From Planctomycetaceae bacterium (GTDB taxonomy: Bacteria; Planctomycetota; Planctomycetia; Pirellulales; Thermoguttaceae), in the NCBI GenBank assembly GCA_031283515.1, contig JAITBS010000343.1, positions 1-34,547 of the forward strand: a stretch of DNA of 34,547 bases, in the 5' to 3' direction. Positions 15,137 through 22,821 of this stretch are shown here, piece after piece (positions within the stretch are counted from its first letter, which is position 1; every line of letters begins with the position of its first letter). Below the pieces are notes generated by a model. That model was not told the origin of the DNA. It saw only the letters and a list, made by a program, of their open reading frames with translations, and made no database searches. A program made the position numbers and the translations under genes.

Positions 15137-15817
15137 ATGAGTAAAAGATCAAAACAATCGGTTCAGAACCAAATCAAAAAAATAATACAACACAAAATAC
15201 GTCAATATGGCGGTTATGGAGTGATTTTATTGTTTACGGTTCTTTTGGTGATTGGTTTTTTCAATCCTGATTTACGGGATCGTATCGCTGCTAAATTGGA
15301 AAATTCCTTTCCAACAGCAGGCTCAGCACGAAATAACCAACCTCTAACCTCAAAAAAACAAAGCCCCCTCAAAGAAGGAATTTGGACAGTCGTCCATGTT
15401 GTCGATGGTGATACATTGGATGTTGTCGATGACAACGGTGCCAAATATCGTATTCGTCTTATTGGAGCAGATACTCCCGAAACAGTTAAACCAAACACCC
15501 CTGTACAACCATTCGGGCACGAAGCCTCTAATTTCACAAAACTTGTCATCACGCAATCCGGTAATCGTGTTCGAGTTGCGTTTGACGGCGACCAGGTTGA
15601 CCAATACGGACGGAACCTCGCAATGATTTATCTGCAAACTCCTCAAGGCGAAATCTGGCTCAATGAACTGTTAATCCGCGAAGGATTGGCAAAAGCCCTC
15701 CTCCAATACCGATTCTCAAAAGAAGCCAAAAAACGCCTTCAAACCGCAGAAAATGAAGCCAAAAAAGCACGACGGAAAATATGGAGCACCTCAACACCAA
15801 AATGGTCTTGGTTCTAA
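15137..15817 (+). CDS. Membrane-anchored staphylococcal nuclease-like (SNase) protein
   Basis: Thermonuclease-fold Ca2+-dependent phosphodiesterase acting on DNA/RNA. The 226 residues comprise a basic N-terminus, one signal-anchor helix (about 32-49, VILLFTVLLVIGFF), a linker to about 74, and the SNase domain (about 78-220). Catalytic-type residues are visible: VVDGDTLDV opens the barrel, RIRLIGADTPE carries the first Arg, the metal-binding Asp and the catalytic Glu, and DQYGRNLAMIYL holds the second Arg. The conserved NELLIREGLAKAL helix and a Lys/Ala-rich end with KARRKIWS complete the fold. It is predicted to face the periplasm or exterior. A family-A fragment begins within 10 nt of the stop codon. 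Confidence 0.93.
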   Translation: MSKRSKQSVQNQIKKIIQHKIRQYGGYGVILLFTVLLVIGFFNPDLRDRIAAKLENSFPTAGSARNNQPLTSKKQSPLKEGIWTVVHVVDGDTLDVVDDNGAKYRIRLIGADTPETVKPNTPVQPFGHEASNFTKLVITQSGNRVRVAFDGDQVDQYGRNLAMIYLQTPQGEIWLNELLIREGLAKALLQYRFSKEAKKRLQTAENEAKKARRKIWSTSTPKWSWF

Positions 15818-16353
15818 GGTGCAGTGGAGAGTTGGCAGTTCGACGACTTTTCAAATAGTCCGCAAATGACACCGATTTTTCCAGAAAAAATCAGCGTTTC
15901 TCCGCAAAATCAGTAGGAAAATTCCCCAAAAAATCATAGAAAATCAACAAAAAAACCGCTTTTCATCGCGTATTTTTTGCCGTCAGACTAACATTTTTTA
16001 CCGTCGGACAAGTGTCTTTTACTGTCGGACAAGCGTTTATTTCTGCTTGTTTATACTTTGCACGGTTAGTAATTGGGGCATTTTAGAATCGCAGACGTCA
16101 TGCCAGCCCAAAATTACGGAAGGTTATCTTGTTTGTTGCGGGTGAGACGCCCGCGTTCCTGCCAAAAAATTGCTCTCACGGTTCAATGTATCTCAACTAA
16201 AATCAGCCGCAAAAGTCGGCAATCACAACACAACAAGGATTTGAAAAAAGAATCAATTTTTTGGCTCTGAAATGCCGATAAGCACAATGAAGTTTTTTTA
16301 CTTTCTTGAAAGAGTTTCCAAATTATTTTGCGCTAATTAGATTAGGTAATGAA
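15818..16353. other. Repeat-rich intergenic region between nuclease and CpaB-like genes
   Basis: About 500 nt. It holds a family-A fragment (15823-15848, AGTGGAGAGTTGGCAGTTCG), an inverted family-B copy (about 15855-15915, TCCGCAAATGACACCGATTT), a three-copy 21-nt tandem repeat (about 15973-16036), and a GCGGG/CCCGC hairpin (about 16138-16155). No gene with coding character was identified, although open frames exist. Confidence 0.5.
15973..16036. repeat. Three-copy 21-nt tandem repeat
   Basis: GTCRGAC appears at 15982, 16003 and 16024, exactly 21 bp apart, each preceded by TTTT-rich and CYG sequence (unit approximately TTTTTACCGTCGGACAAGYG). The exact multiple of three and of the helical repeat is notable, but no surrounding ORF is convincing. 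Confidence 0.6.
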
Positions 16354-17784
16354 ATGCGAACTGTCTCCTGGCTGTTTCTTATTTTATCCTTTGCCTTGGG
16401 GATTGGTTGTGCCTTTATTGTTCGGTATTACGTATTCGAGGCGAAATCTGTTCCTATTACGGAACAGAAGCCGAGTATTAAAATTCTTGTCGCCAAACAA
16501 GCAATTCCGCAAGGAGCCGAAATAACCGCAGAAGTGCTCACATTTGTCGAAGTTCCCATCACAGAACTCCCCACTGCAGCAATCACTAGTTTTGATAAGG
16601 TTTATCATCGCCGTTCTGCCTATCCTATTTCAGTGGGATGCCCGATTTGCGAAGACTTGCTGGCACCGTATCAGGAAAAAGATTGGGCAACAGAAAGGTT
16701 TATTCCCGCCGGAATGCAAATCGTTTCGTTGGAAATCGAGCAAGTTCTTTTGAACGGCAATGCCGTTGAACCCTCAATCCTGTTGACGAATAATCTTTCT
16801 CCCGATCAACGAATTGATATTCGATTGTTTCCCAAAGAACCCTCACAAGGGGAACTCATAGAACGAAAAAATCAATTGCTCAAAACGTTTTTGCCAAAAA
16901 ACGAAATTGCGGAACAGGGGGAACTGCTTCTTGAAAACATTGAGATTCTTCAGATTCAAAATCAATTATCTTTCAACCAAAAACGACGGCAAATTCCAAC
17001 ATTGACCTTAGTTCTGGAAAAAGAATATGCCGCTCACCTAATCGCCGCCGCCCGAAAAGGACGACTTCGTGTTGTACCGCATCGCCAAGCCAATTCAACC
17101 GAAACATCCTTTGTCCTAAATAACAAAACAGAAAATTCCACAAAGACCGTTCTTGACGAAATAAAGACCACTACAACAAACAACACCAATACAACTGATA
17201 ACAGTAATAAAACAGAAATATCAGAACCCCTAATCAACAATAATACACCAGATAATGTAGTAACTGAAACTATTGAGAACACTGCGGAGAATACAACAGA
17301 GAACACAACTGAGAACACAAACGAGATCACAAAGGATGTTTCTTTAACTGTATCCGCATCTCTTGCTTCGACCTTACCGGCAACTCCACCGGAAATAACT
17401 CAACTCGTTCCGAAAACACCGCAAAAAGAACGTTTTTCGTTATTGTTTGTGCCTCCTGAAACTTCCGGTGTGGAAACAATTGAAAAAAATCGTAGCGATA
17501 TTCAACCTATTGCGGCGGCACCATTACCGGGTTTTTATCGGGAAAAAACGCGAGTCTTCGAACCGGAGATTCATTCGCCTACGGAGGAGAACGCTTCACA
17601 TTTGCCGCATGTTATTGAGATTGGGTTGCCTGCCGCCAACAAAATATTGGAAAAACACGCTCCCAAAAATTACTCCCCTTGGGGAAAATCTTCCATCGTT
17701 ATCGAACCGAAACCGGAAATAAAAAATGAAGAGGATTCCAATACTCTTATGCAACCATTATTGCGAAACCGAAAAAAAATGTAA
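16354..17784 (+). CDS. CpaB/RcpC-like SAF-domain protein with Asn/Thr-rich linker
   Basis: CpaB-family proteins are envelope components of Flp/Tad-type pilus assembly, with SAF beta-clip domains. This protein has an N-terminal signal-anchor (MRTVSWLFLILSFALGIGCA, residues 1-20), then a SAF domain (about 45-115: ILVAKQAIPQGAEITAEVLT, VEVPITELP, RRSAYPISVGCPICEDLL) and the CpaB body with FIPAGMQIVSLEI and NNLSPDQRIDIRLF. From about residue 260 on it departs from the family: a long low-complexity stretch rich in Asn, Thr and Glu (NTTENTTENTNE) and a C-terminal region without recognised domains. At 476 residues it is much longer than a typical CpaB. I prefer the ATG at 16354 (AGG 7 nt upstream); the frame opens earlier at a TTG (16306). 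No other Tad genes are in the window. Confidence 0.78.
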   Translation: MRTVSWLFLILSFALGIGCAFIVRYYVFEAKSVPITEQKPSIKILVAKQAIPQGAEITAEVLTFVEVPITELPTAAITSFDKVYHRRSAYPISVGCPICEDLLAPYQEKDWATERFIPAGMQIVSLEIEQVLLNGNAVEPSILLTNNLSPDQRIDIRLFPKEPSQGELIERKNQLLKTFLPKNEIAEQGELLLENIEILQIQNQLSFNQKRRQIPTLTLVLEKEYAAHLIAAARKGRLRVVPHRQANSTETSFVLNNKTENSTKTVLDEIKTTTTNNTNTTDNSNKTEISEPLINNNTPDNVVTETIENTAENTTENTTENTNEITKDVSLTVSASLASTLPATPPEITQLVPKTPQKERFSLLFVPPETSGVETIEKNRSDIQPIAAAPLPGFYREKTRVFEPEIHSPTEENASHLPHVIEIGLPAANKILEKHAPKNYSPWGKSSIVIEPKPEIKNEEDSNTLMQPLLRNRKKM

Positions 17785-17867
17785 TAATGTATATCGTTTT
17801 GTACTATTATTGATTGGTATTTTCGGGTTTATGTTGAGTATTGTGAACGATTTTTTCAATTTTTATT

Positions 17868-18425
17868 ATGTCAATTTTTCTGGATAGTCTTTGGATTTGG
17901 ATTGGTATTACCATTGTGGTTGCGGCGGTTGGATATTTTATTTATCAAAACGATCCGCGCGGACGGACATTGGGGATTGTTGTTGGTGTAACGATATTAG
18001 TTTTTATTCTTGGCTTGGTTCTTTATTACGGAGTGGATACCGACCAAAAATCAATTTCACGCATGTTGAATCATTTGGCGTCCGAACTGGAACAAGATGA
18101 TTTGGATGGTGTATTGAGTTTTATTTCTCCCAAAGCCGGAGAAACTCGCGGGATTGCAAGGCTTTATATGGGGAATTATCATTTGACCAGTGCCAAATTT
18201 CGTAATCTGAAATTTGAAGTTAATCAGTTAACCTCTCCGCCGCAAGCTAAAGTTTCATTTCTTGCTGTTGTGTATTGGAAAACCAAACATCCGACATCAG
18301 ACGGTTTTGTTGTTGACACGCCTCAATTTCAAACTGTCCGGTTCGATATCGAACTCGAAAAAACAATGAATCGTTCATGGTTTGTTACCAATAAATGCGA
18401 TTTCGATTACCGCCTTCAACCGTAA
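17868..18425 (+). CDS. Hypothetical two-TM protein with NTF2-like soluble domain
   Basis: 185 residues. Two adjacent membrane helices (about 7-26, LWIWIGITIVVAAVGYFIY; about 35-54, LGIVVGVTILVFILGLVLYY) are separated by a short NDPRGR loop. A C-terminal domain of about 130 residues follows, with SISRMLNHLASELEQDDLDG, FISP and beta strands ending RSWFVTNKCDFDYRL. The helix-then-curved-sheet pattern suggests an NTF2/SnoaL-like fold, by pattern only. It lies 83 nt after the CpaB-like gene on the same strand and may be co-transcribed. The function is unknown; similar small membrane proteins are common in planctomycete genomes. Confidence 0.72.
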   Translation: MSIFLDSLWIWIGITIVVAAVGYFIYQNDPRGRTLGIVVGVTILVFILGLVLYYGVDTDQKSISRMLNHLASELEQDDLDGVLSFISPKAGETRGIARLYMGNYHLTSAKFRNLKFEVNQLTSPPQAKVSFLAVVYWKTKHPTSDGFVVDTPQFQTVRFDIELEKTMNRSWFVTNKCDFDYRLQP

Positions 18426-18738
18426 TCATGTTACCCGAATAATTCCTCAAAAGACAATCTCGTAACATTCCGCTGAACAGCACCGCAATTATGTAACTGT
18501 CTATTTATTTATTGCTTCGAATACTTAGTTCAAGTCGTTCACAGATTACGCTGATAAATATGAAGTCCGCAGATTTTCGCAGATTCTTTTAAAAAGTTTA
18601 TTGAATAGAATCCCGTCGGTTCTCTTCCGGCTGTTTTGTTATTTTTTCTGTTTCGTCATTCTCAAAAAAATAATCTCCAAAAATCTGCGTAATCTGCGGA
18701 CTAAAAGCAGTTACAATTATTAAATTCTAAATTCCGGT
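18426..18738. repeat. Convergent intergenic region with inverted family-B repeats
   Basis: 313 nt between two converging genes. A family-B copy in reverse orientation (about 18539-18590, GTCCGCAGATTTTCGCAGAT) faces a forward copy (about 18678-18705, AAATCTGCGTAATCTGCGGA), so the pair can fold into one long hairpin. Between them is ATTCTCAAAAAA, shared with 14994-15006. It may serve as a bidirectional transcription stop. Confidence 0.5.
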
Positions 18739-19854
18739 TTAGAGATATTCGTTCCAGTTTCGTTTTTTGAGTTCTTCAATTACTTCCCGAACCGATTCTT
18801 CACAATCTTTTCGTGCAATAAGTGTGGCGTCTTGGGTCTGAACAACAATAACATTTTCCATACCAAGTAACGCAAAAAGATGTTTCGGATCGTTACCGCG
18901 AACAATACAATTTGAGGACTGAATCGCTAGAACTTTTGAACCAACAGCAAGATTTCCTGCAACATCATGTTGTTCCGCATAAAGCCGGTCAAGCGAACAC
19001 CATGTTCCCACATCATCCCATGAAAAACCTGCTTCAAGCATAATAATTGTTTCAGCACGTTCCATGACTGCAAAATCAATTGAGATTTTTTTCATCAACG
19101 GAAAAATTCGTTCCGTAACAATTTGTTCTTGATCCGTTCCAATCGCATCGGCAATGTCGTTAAGATATTCTCCGATTTCGGGTTCAAAACGGTTGAGGAG
19201 TTCGAGAATCGTTTTGGCTTTCCAGACGAAAATTCCGGCGTTCCAACCGAAGTTGCCCGATTTCAAAAATTCCAACGCCTTTTCCAACGGCGGTTTTTCG
19301 TGAAACCGAACAACATTGAATGCCGTAGTCAGGTGTTTCCATTTTTCAGCGGCAACCGATTCCAAAGGCGAATTACGGTTACGTTGAATATAACCGTACG
19401 ATGTTGACGGAAATGTCGGTTTGACACCAAGTGTAACAAGCCGTTCCGGTAATTCCTCGACAAGATCAACCGCAAATCGTAACGTGTCACAAAAAACAGA
19501 GTCCGGTTGAATCACATGATCCGACGGTAATACAATCATTGTTGCCTCAGGATCATTTCTGAAAAGTTTTACAGCTGCCCAACCAATACAGGGTGCCGTA
19601 TTTCTTGCTGCCGGTTCCGCTAAAATGTGATCTTGGGGCAATTCGGGTAACGATTTTTCAATTAATCCGATCATGGGTTGTCCGGTGAGTGTCCAGACAC
19701 GCTCCATCGGAATTAATGAACTTAACCGCTGAACTGTTGATTCGAGCATTGTCCGATTGGTTTCAAAAGACAAAAACTGTTTCGCCAGAGATTGCCGGCT
19801 TTCGGGCCAAAGCCGTGTTCCTGAACCGCCCGCTAAAATAACCGCATAAAGCAT
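18739..19854 (-). CDS. manC: Mannose-1-phosphate guanylyltransferase
   Basis: Nucleotidyltransferase making GDP-mannose from mannose-1-phosphate and GTP, for surface polysaccharide synthesis. The N-terminal signature is AVILAGGSGTRLWPESR followed by KQF (LAKQF in place of the usual PKQF). EPAARNTAPCIGWAAV, the VLPSDHVI metal/substrate motif, FHEKPPLEKA, WNAGIFVWKA and EAGFSWDDVGTW are all in family order. The 371 residues cover only the transferase, with no C-terminal phosphomannose isomerase (cupin) domain. The ATG at 19854 (MLYAVILAGG) is preferred; the frame continues upstream to 19890 with a hydrophobic extension not expected in this cytosolic enzyme. It is in the same direction as the ExbB-ExbD-permease set, 144 nt downstream. 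The alternative, glucose-1-phosphate transferase, is less likely given EPAARNTAP. Confidence 0.93.
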   Translation of the reverse strand: MLYAVILAGGSGTRLWPESRQSLAKQFLSFETNRTMLESTVQRLSSLIPMERVWTLTGQPMIGLIEKSLPELPQDHILAEPAARNTAPCIGWAAVKLFRNDPEATMIVLPSDHVIQPDSVFCDTLRFAVDLVEELPERLVTLGVKPTFPSTSYGYIQRNRNSPLESVAAEKWKHLTTAFNVVRFHEKPPLEKALEFLKSGNFGWNAGIFVWKAKTILELLNRFEPEIGEYLNDIADAIGTDQEQIVTERIFPLMKKISIDFAVMERAETIIMLEAGFSWDDVGTWCSLDRLYAEQHDVAGNLAVGSKVLAIQSSNCIVRGNDPKHLFALLGMENVIVVQTQDATLIARKDCEESVREVIEELKKRNWNEYL

Positions 19855-19998
19855 AAAAAATAAAATAATGTAAAAGGTGAATAGTAACAAAAATAAAAAC
19901 AGATTGGTGCTTACATTTGAATTTGTTCAAAAATGTAACAATTCGTGTTTTTATCATACGTGAATAGTTCGCTGAAATTTCAAGTGCAGCGGATATCG

Positions 19999-20856
19999 TT
20001 ACATAAATTGAAAAATCATTGTTATGATCATTGTAATGATCATCGAAACCGGTACAACAATAGATAGGCTAAGACCAATTGCCAAAACAAATCCAAACCA
20101 TGGAAAACAGGCGTTGACCCAAAATCGCCGGTTGGGCGGCGCCAATTGCCAGTTCATTCGGAACATTTCAGTAACGTTCATAAACATAAAAAATGTGAAC
20201 ACGATCACTGCAAACAAAGTGTAAAGCGGAATGCCGACTCCTTCAAAATATTCAAAAAATAACAAAAAACGATCCGTGCCAAACCATATTCCTCCCAACG
20301 GAGGAAACGCAACAACCAAACCCAAAATTGCTGTCAATAAATGGTTTGTGTCGCTGCATCGTAAAAATGCCGCCGTAACATAAATATTGATGACTTGTGT
20401 TAAGAGAAAAAGTTCGGACAAAGTACATCCCAATATCACAATATCAACACCGCGTAACATCCAGGCAATTGCCAAAAATGGTAACGTTACAAAATAAAAC
20501 AATAACGTTAGTAATATTGCCGACCATGTTTTACCAAATCCTGTTGTATGGGAATCGATGAGAGTTTGAAACAATATTTCCTGATGAAGTCCCTGATCTG
20601 TTGTTGTGATGATCGTGTGAATCAGGAGAACTCCAAGACTGAAACTATTGAGCAACCGTAAAATAGAACCGGTTAATTTCGCACCAAAATGAAGATGCTC
20701 TTCGGTCAATAAACCATTTTGCTGCGCAGAGATGAGTTCATAACCAACCAAAGCAATAAGCAATAGAAGATAAAAACACAACGCCCCCAAAATCAAACGA
20801 TTACGGACTACCTGACGTATTTCAAAAACAAATATCGGATTGAATTGATCGGGCAT
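19999..20856 (-). CDS. ABC-2-like membrane permease
   Basis: 285 residues with about six transmembrane helices: approximately 21-43, 68-88, 112-132, 137-160, 171-190, 209-235 and a C-terminal hydrophobic end. The N-terminus NPIFVFEIRQVVRNRLILGA is the cytoplasmic amphipathic entry typical of ABC-2-type permeases, and the long loop carrying TTDQGLHQEILFQTLIDS matches the ABC-2 'coupling helix' region in position. No ATPase partner gene is adjacent. It lies 67 nt after exbD in the same direction, so it probably belongs to that transcription unit. The C-terminus contains a repeated SMIITMIITMIF stretch encoded by a 12-nt direct repeat at about 20021-20042. The substrate cannot be predicted. Confidence 0.72.
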   Translation of the reverse strand: MPDQFNPIFVFEIRQVVRNRLILGALCFYLLLLIALVGYELISAQQNGLLTEEHLHFGAKLTGSILRLLNSFSLGVLLIHTIITTTDQGLHQEILFQTLIDSHTTGFGKTWSAILLTLLFYFVTLPFLAIAWMLRGVDIVILGCTLSELFLLTQVINIYVTAAFLRCSDTNHLLTAILGLVVAFPPLGGIWFGTDRFLLFFEYFEGVGIPLYTLFAVIVFTFFMFMNVTEMFRMNWQLAPPNRRFWVNACFPWFGFVLAIGLSLSIVVPVSMIITMIITMIFQFM

Positions 20857-20923
20857 TGTGATTTTCGTTTAGTAATTATTGTTTCTGTTGAGTTTATTTT
20901 AGTGAATGTCCGTCCGTAATCCG

Positions 20924-21343
20924 TCAATGTTTTTCCGTAACCGAAAACGAAACATTCCAAATTAGGCAATGAGCGGCAAGAACAAGAATGGGTTCAATTT
21001 CGCCGAAAGGAATATTTTTATTTGTACGAATACGGAGTTCGGTTTTTTCTCCCCAGATTTGTTGTTGCTGAATCAGATATTCACGCAATTGATTTTGATT
21101 CACTATTTGTGATCCGATTAAAACAGTTCCTGATTGGGGAATATTAATTGTAATTTTACGGGATTCGGATTCTTCGGTTGGTACAGCGGTTTCGGCTTGG
21201 GGAAGATCAATTGGTACGGAAACATCCTGTTGAATCAGATTACTGGAAACAATAAAAAAAATGATCAGTAAAAACACAATATCAATCATCGGCGTAAGAT
21301 TCAGCGAAAAACATTTCGGTTTTAAATCATCTAATACTTTCAT
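20924..21343 (-). CDS. ExbD/TolR-family biopolymer transport protein
   Basis: Proton-channel stator component that, with ExbB/TolQ, couples the proton-motive force to envelope processes. The 139 residues have the standard layout: a short cytoplasmic N-terminus, one TM helix at about 18-40 with the key protonatable Asp in LTPMIDIVFLLIIFFIV, then a periplasmic domain (about 45-139) ending with IRTNKNIPFGEIEPILVLAA. It directly follows the ExbB-like gene (119 nt gap). TonB is not present in the window. Similar ExbBD pairs are numerous in planctomycetes, and their partners are often unknown. Confidence 0.92.
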   Translation of the reverse strand: MKVLDDLKPKCFSLNLTPMIDIVFLLIIFFIVSSNLIQQDVSVPIDLPQAETAVPTEESESRKITINIPQSGTVLIGSQIVNQNQLREYLIQQQQIWGEKTELRIRTNKNIPFGEIEPILVLAAHCLIWNVSFSVTEKH

Positions 21344-21462
21344 TGCCCCATACCTTCCTGAAAATAATCAATAATAATATTCGTAATATTTCAGCGGAAT
21401 TTTGTCAATAACCAATTTAAGGCGTATTGAAGTTGTTACAAAACATAAATATTTATGATTCC

Positions 21463-22365
21463 CTAAGATTTATCTGTTTTATTTTTTCGTGCAAAACTTT
21501 TTTTGATGGGCGACAACACTTGTTCTACGACAAAAGTTGTTTCGGAAATCAATGCGGCGATTCTGTTACTGAAGAAGGAATACAATGCCAGACAAGGAAT
21601 TGCAACGAGTAATCCTTCGACAGTGGTGATGAGGGCGAGATAAATTCCGCCGGCGAGGTCAGCGGCTCTGGCGTAACCTTCTGATTCTGCGAGTTGCTGA
21701 AAGGCGGTTACCATTCCGACAACTGTTCCGAGCAATCCGAGCATGGGGGCGATATTACCGATTACGTTCAGATATTCGATTTTTCGATACAGACGTGATG
21801 CTTGTTCGGCGGTTGTTTCTTCGACGGCTTTTTCAATGGCGTCCCAACCAAATTCGTATTCTTTGATTCCCGCATGAAGAATTTGGGCAAGCGGACTCGT
21901 CTCTGATTGACATTTCTGTACAAATGCCGCCCATTGTCCTTGCGAGAGAAGTTGAAGAACCTCATCGGCAAAACCGGACGGCATCAGAATTTTGGAACGA
22001 ATAGTCAATGAGTATTCGATTATCAGCGCAACTGCAAACAAGGATAACAAAATAATGGTGTAGCCAATCAAACCGCTGGCGGCAATAAGATTCCAAAACG
22101 AATTTCGATGTTTCCGTGACGGTGTTTCAGTTATTGGAGTATCTGACGGCAATGGGATATCCGAAGACACAACCGAAGTTACCGAAGCGGGTTGTTGTGC
22201 GGATATTGGGATTGATTCTGTTGCGGTAATTTTGTCAACTGCCGTATTTTCTTTATCTTTAGTAATCGTTTCAAGACCATCAAGATTTAACGGCGTTTCC
22301 TGTGTATTTGAATATACCGGTATTAAAAAAATAACAATAATTAAAATAATCGTTCGTAATATCAT
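21463..22365 (-). CDS. ExbB/TolQ/MotA-family proton channel protein
   Basis: 300 residues. A cleavable-looking signal peptide (1-19, ending PVYSNTQ) precedes a Thr/Ser/Pro-rich periplasmic segment to about residue 88, an N-terminal extension seen in long ExbB proteins. The channel domain follows: TM1 about 98-118, a cytoplasmic domain with EKAVEETTAEQASRLYRKIE, TM2 about 200-222 (IAPMLGLLGTVVGMVTAF, the family signature) and TM3 about 240-264 (GGIYLALITTVEGLLVAIP). The gene is first in a minus-strand unit with exbD and a permease. No clear promoter was found in the 455 nt upstream region, which is shared with the divergent MTHFR gene. Confidence 0.93.
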   Translation of the reverse strand: MILRTIILIIVIFLIPVYSNTQETPLNLDGLETITKDKENTAVDKITATESIPISAQQPASVTSVVSSDIPLPSDTPITETPSRKHRNSFWNLIAASGLIGYTIILLSLFAVALIIEYSLTIRSKILMPSGFADEVLQLLSQGQWAAFVQKCQSETSPLAQILHAGIKEYEFGWDAIEKAVEETTAEQASRLYRKIEYLNVIGNIAPMLGLLGTVVGMVTAFQQLAESEGYARAADLAGGIYLALITTVEGLLVAIPCLALYSFFSNRIAALISETTFVVEQVLSPIKKSFARKNKTDKS

Positions 22366-22821
22366 GTTACACCATCATTTGTAAATCATTGGCGTTTGCG
22401 TTTAACAAAACCTTTCAATCCGAATACATTATTGATTGAAATCATTAATCGAATTGTCCGTTTGTTCTTAATTTTCCTAATGTTCTAACGGATTGAAGAG
22501 AGTATTTTACTCCGAAAATTATTTTTTTCAAGAGTCGTTGATAAAGTTCTTGAGATTTACAGCCATTCACGCCAATAATCAACGAGTTAGGCGATGTTTT
22601 TCCGAAAGGTTTTCACTTACCGTTGCACCAAAACGGACTGACAAAGTAATATCTTTTATTCATTTTGCCTTATGATTGACGCTAATTGAGAGAATGGATA
22701 AAATAATAACAAAACCGAATTTTAATATGTAAACGAGCATAACAATATTTATTGAAGTAATTAATTTTGTTTTTCTCATAAATTTAATTTTTTGTCATCA
22801 ATCTTCTATCTTATTGGAACA
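22366..22821. other. Divergent intergenic region between exbB and the MTHFR gene
   Basis: 455 nt. The only supported element is the promoter at 22676-22704 for the MTHFR gene. No riboswitch, tRNA or repeat-family member was recognised. The DNA is very AT-rich, especially 22700-22800. Confidence 0.5.
22676..22704 (+). promoter_or_regulatory. Sigma70-type promoter of the MTHFR gene
   Basis: TTGACG (22676-22681), 17-bp spacer, TAAAAT (22699-22704). Predicted start near 22711, leaving a leader of about 110 nt. Confidence 0.55.

Noticed and set aside
16073..16270. Small open frame of 65 codons before the CpaB-like gene
   Set aside because: It runs through the GCGGG/CCCGC hairpin and repeat-derived DNA, has an Arg/Gln-rich composition without motifs and lacks a ribosome-binding site.
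20021..20045. ATGATCAT repeats at the permease 3' end as a regulatory palindrome
   Set aside because: They lie in frame in the coding sequence and simply encode the repeated MIIT residues of the last membrane segment.
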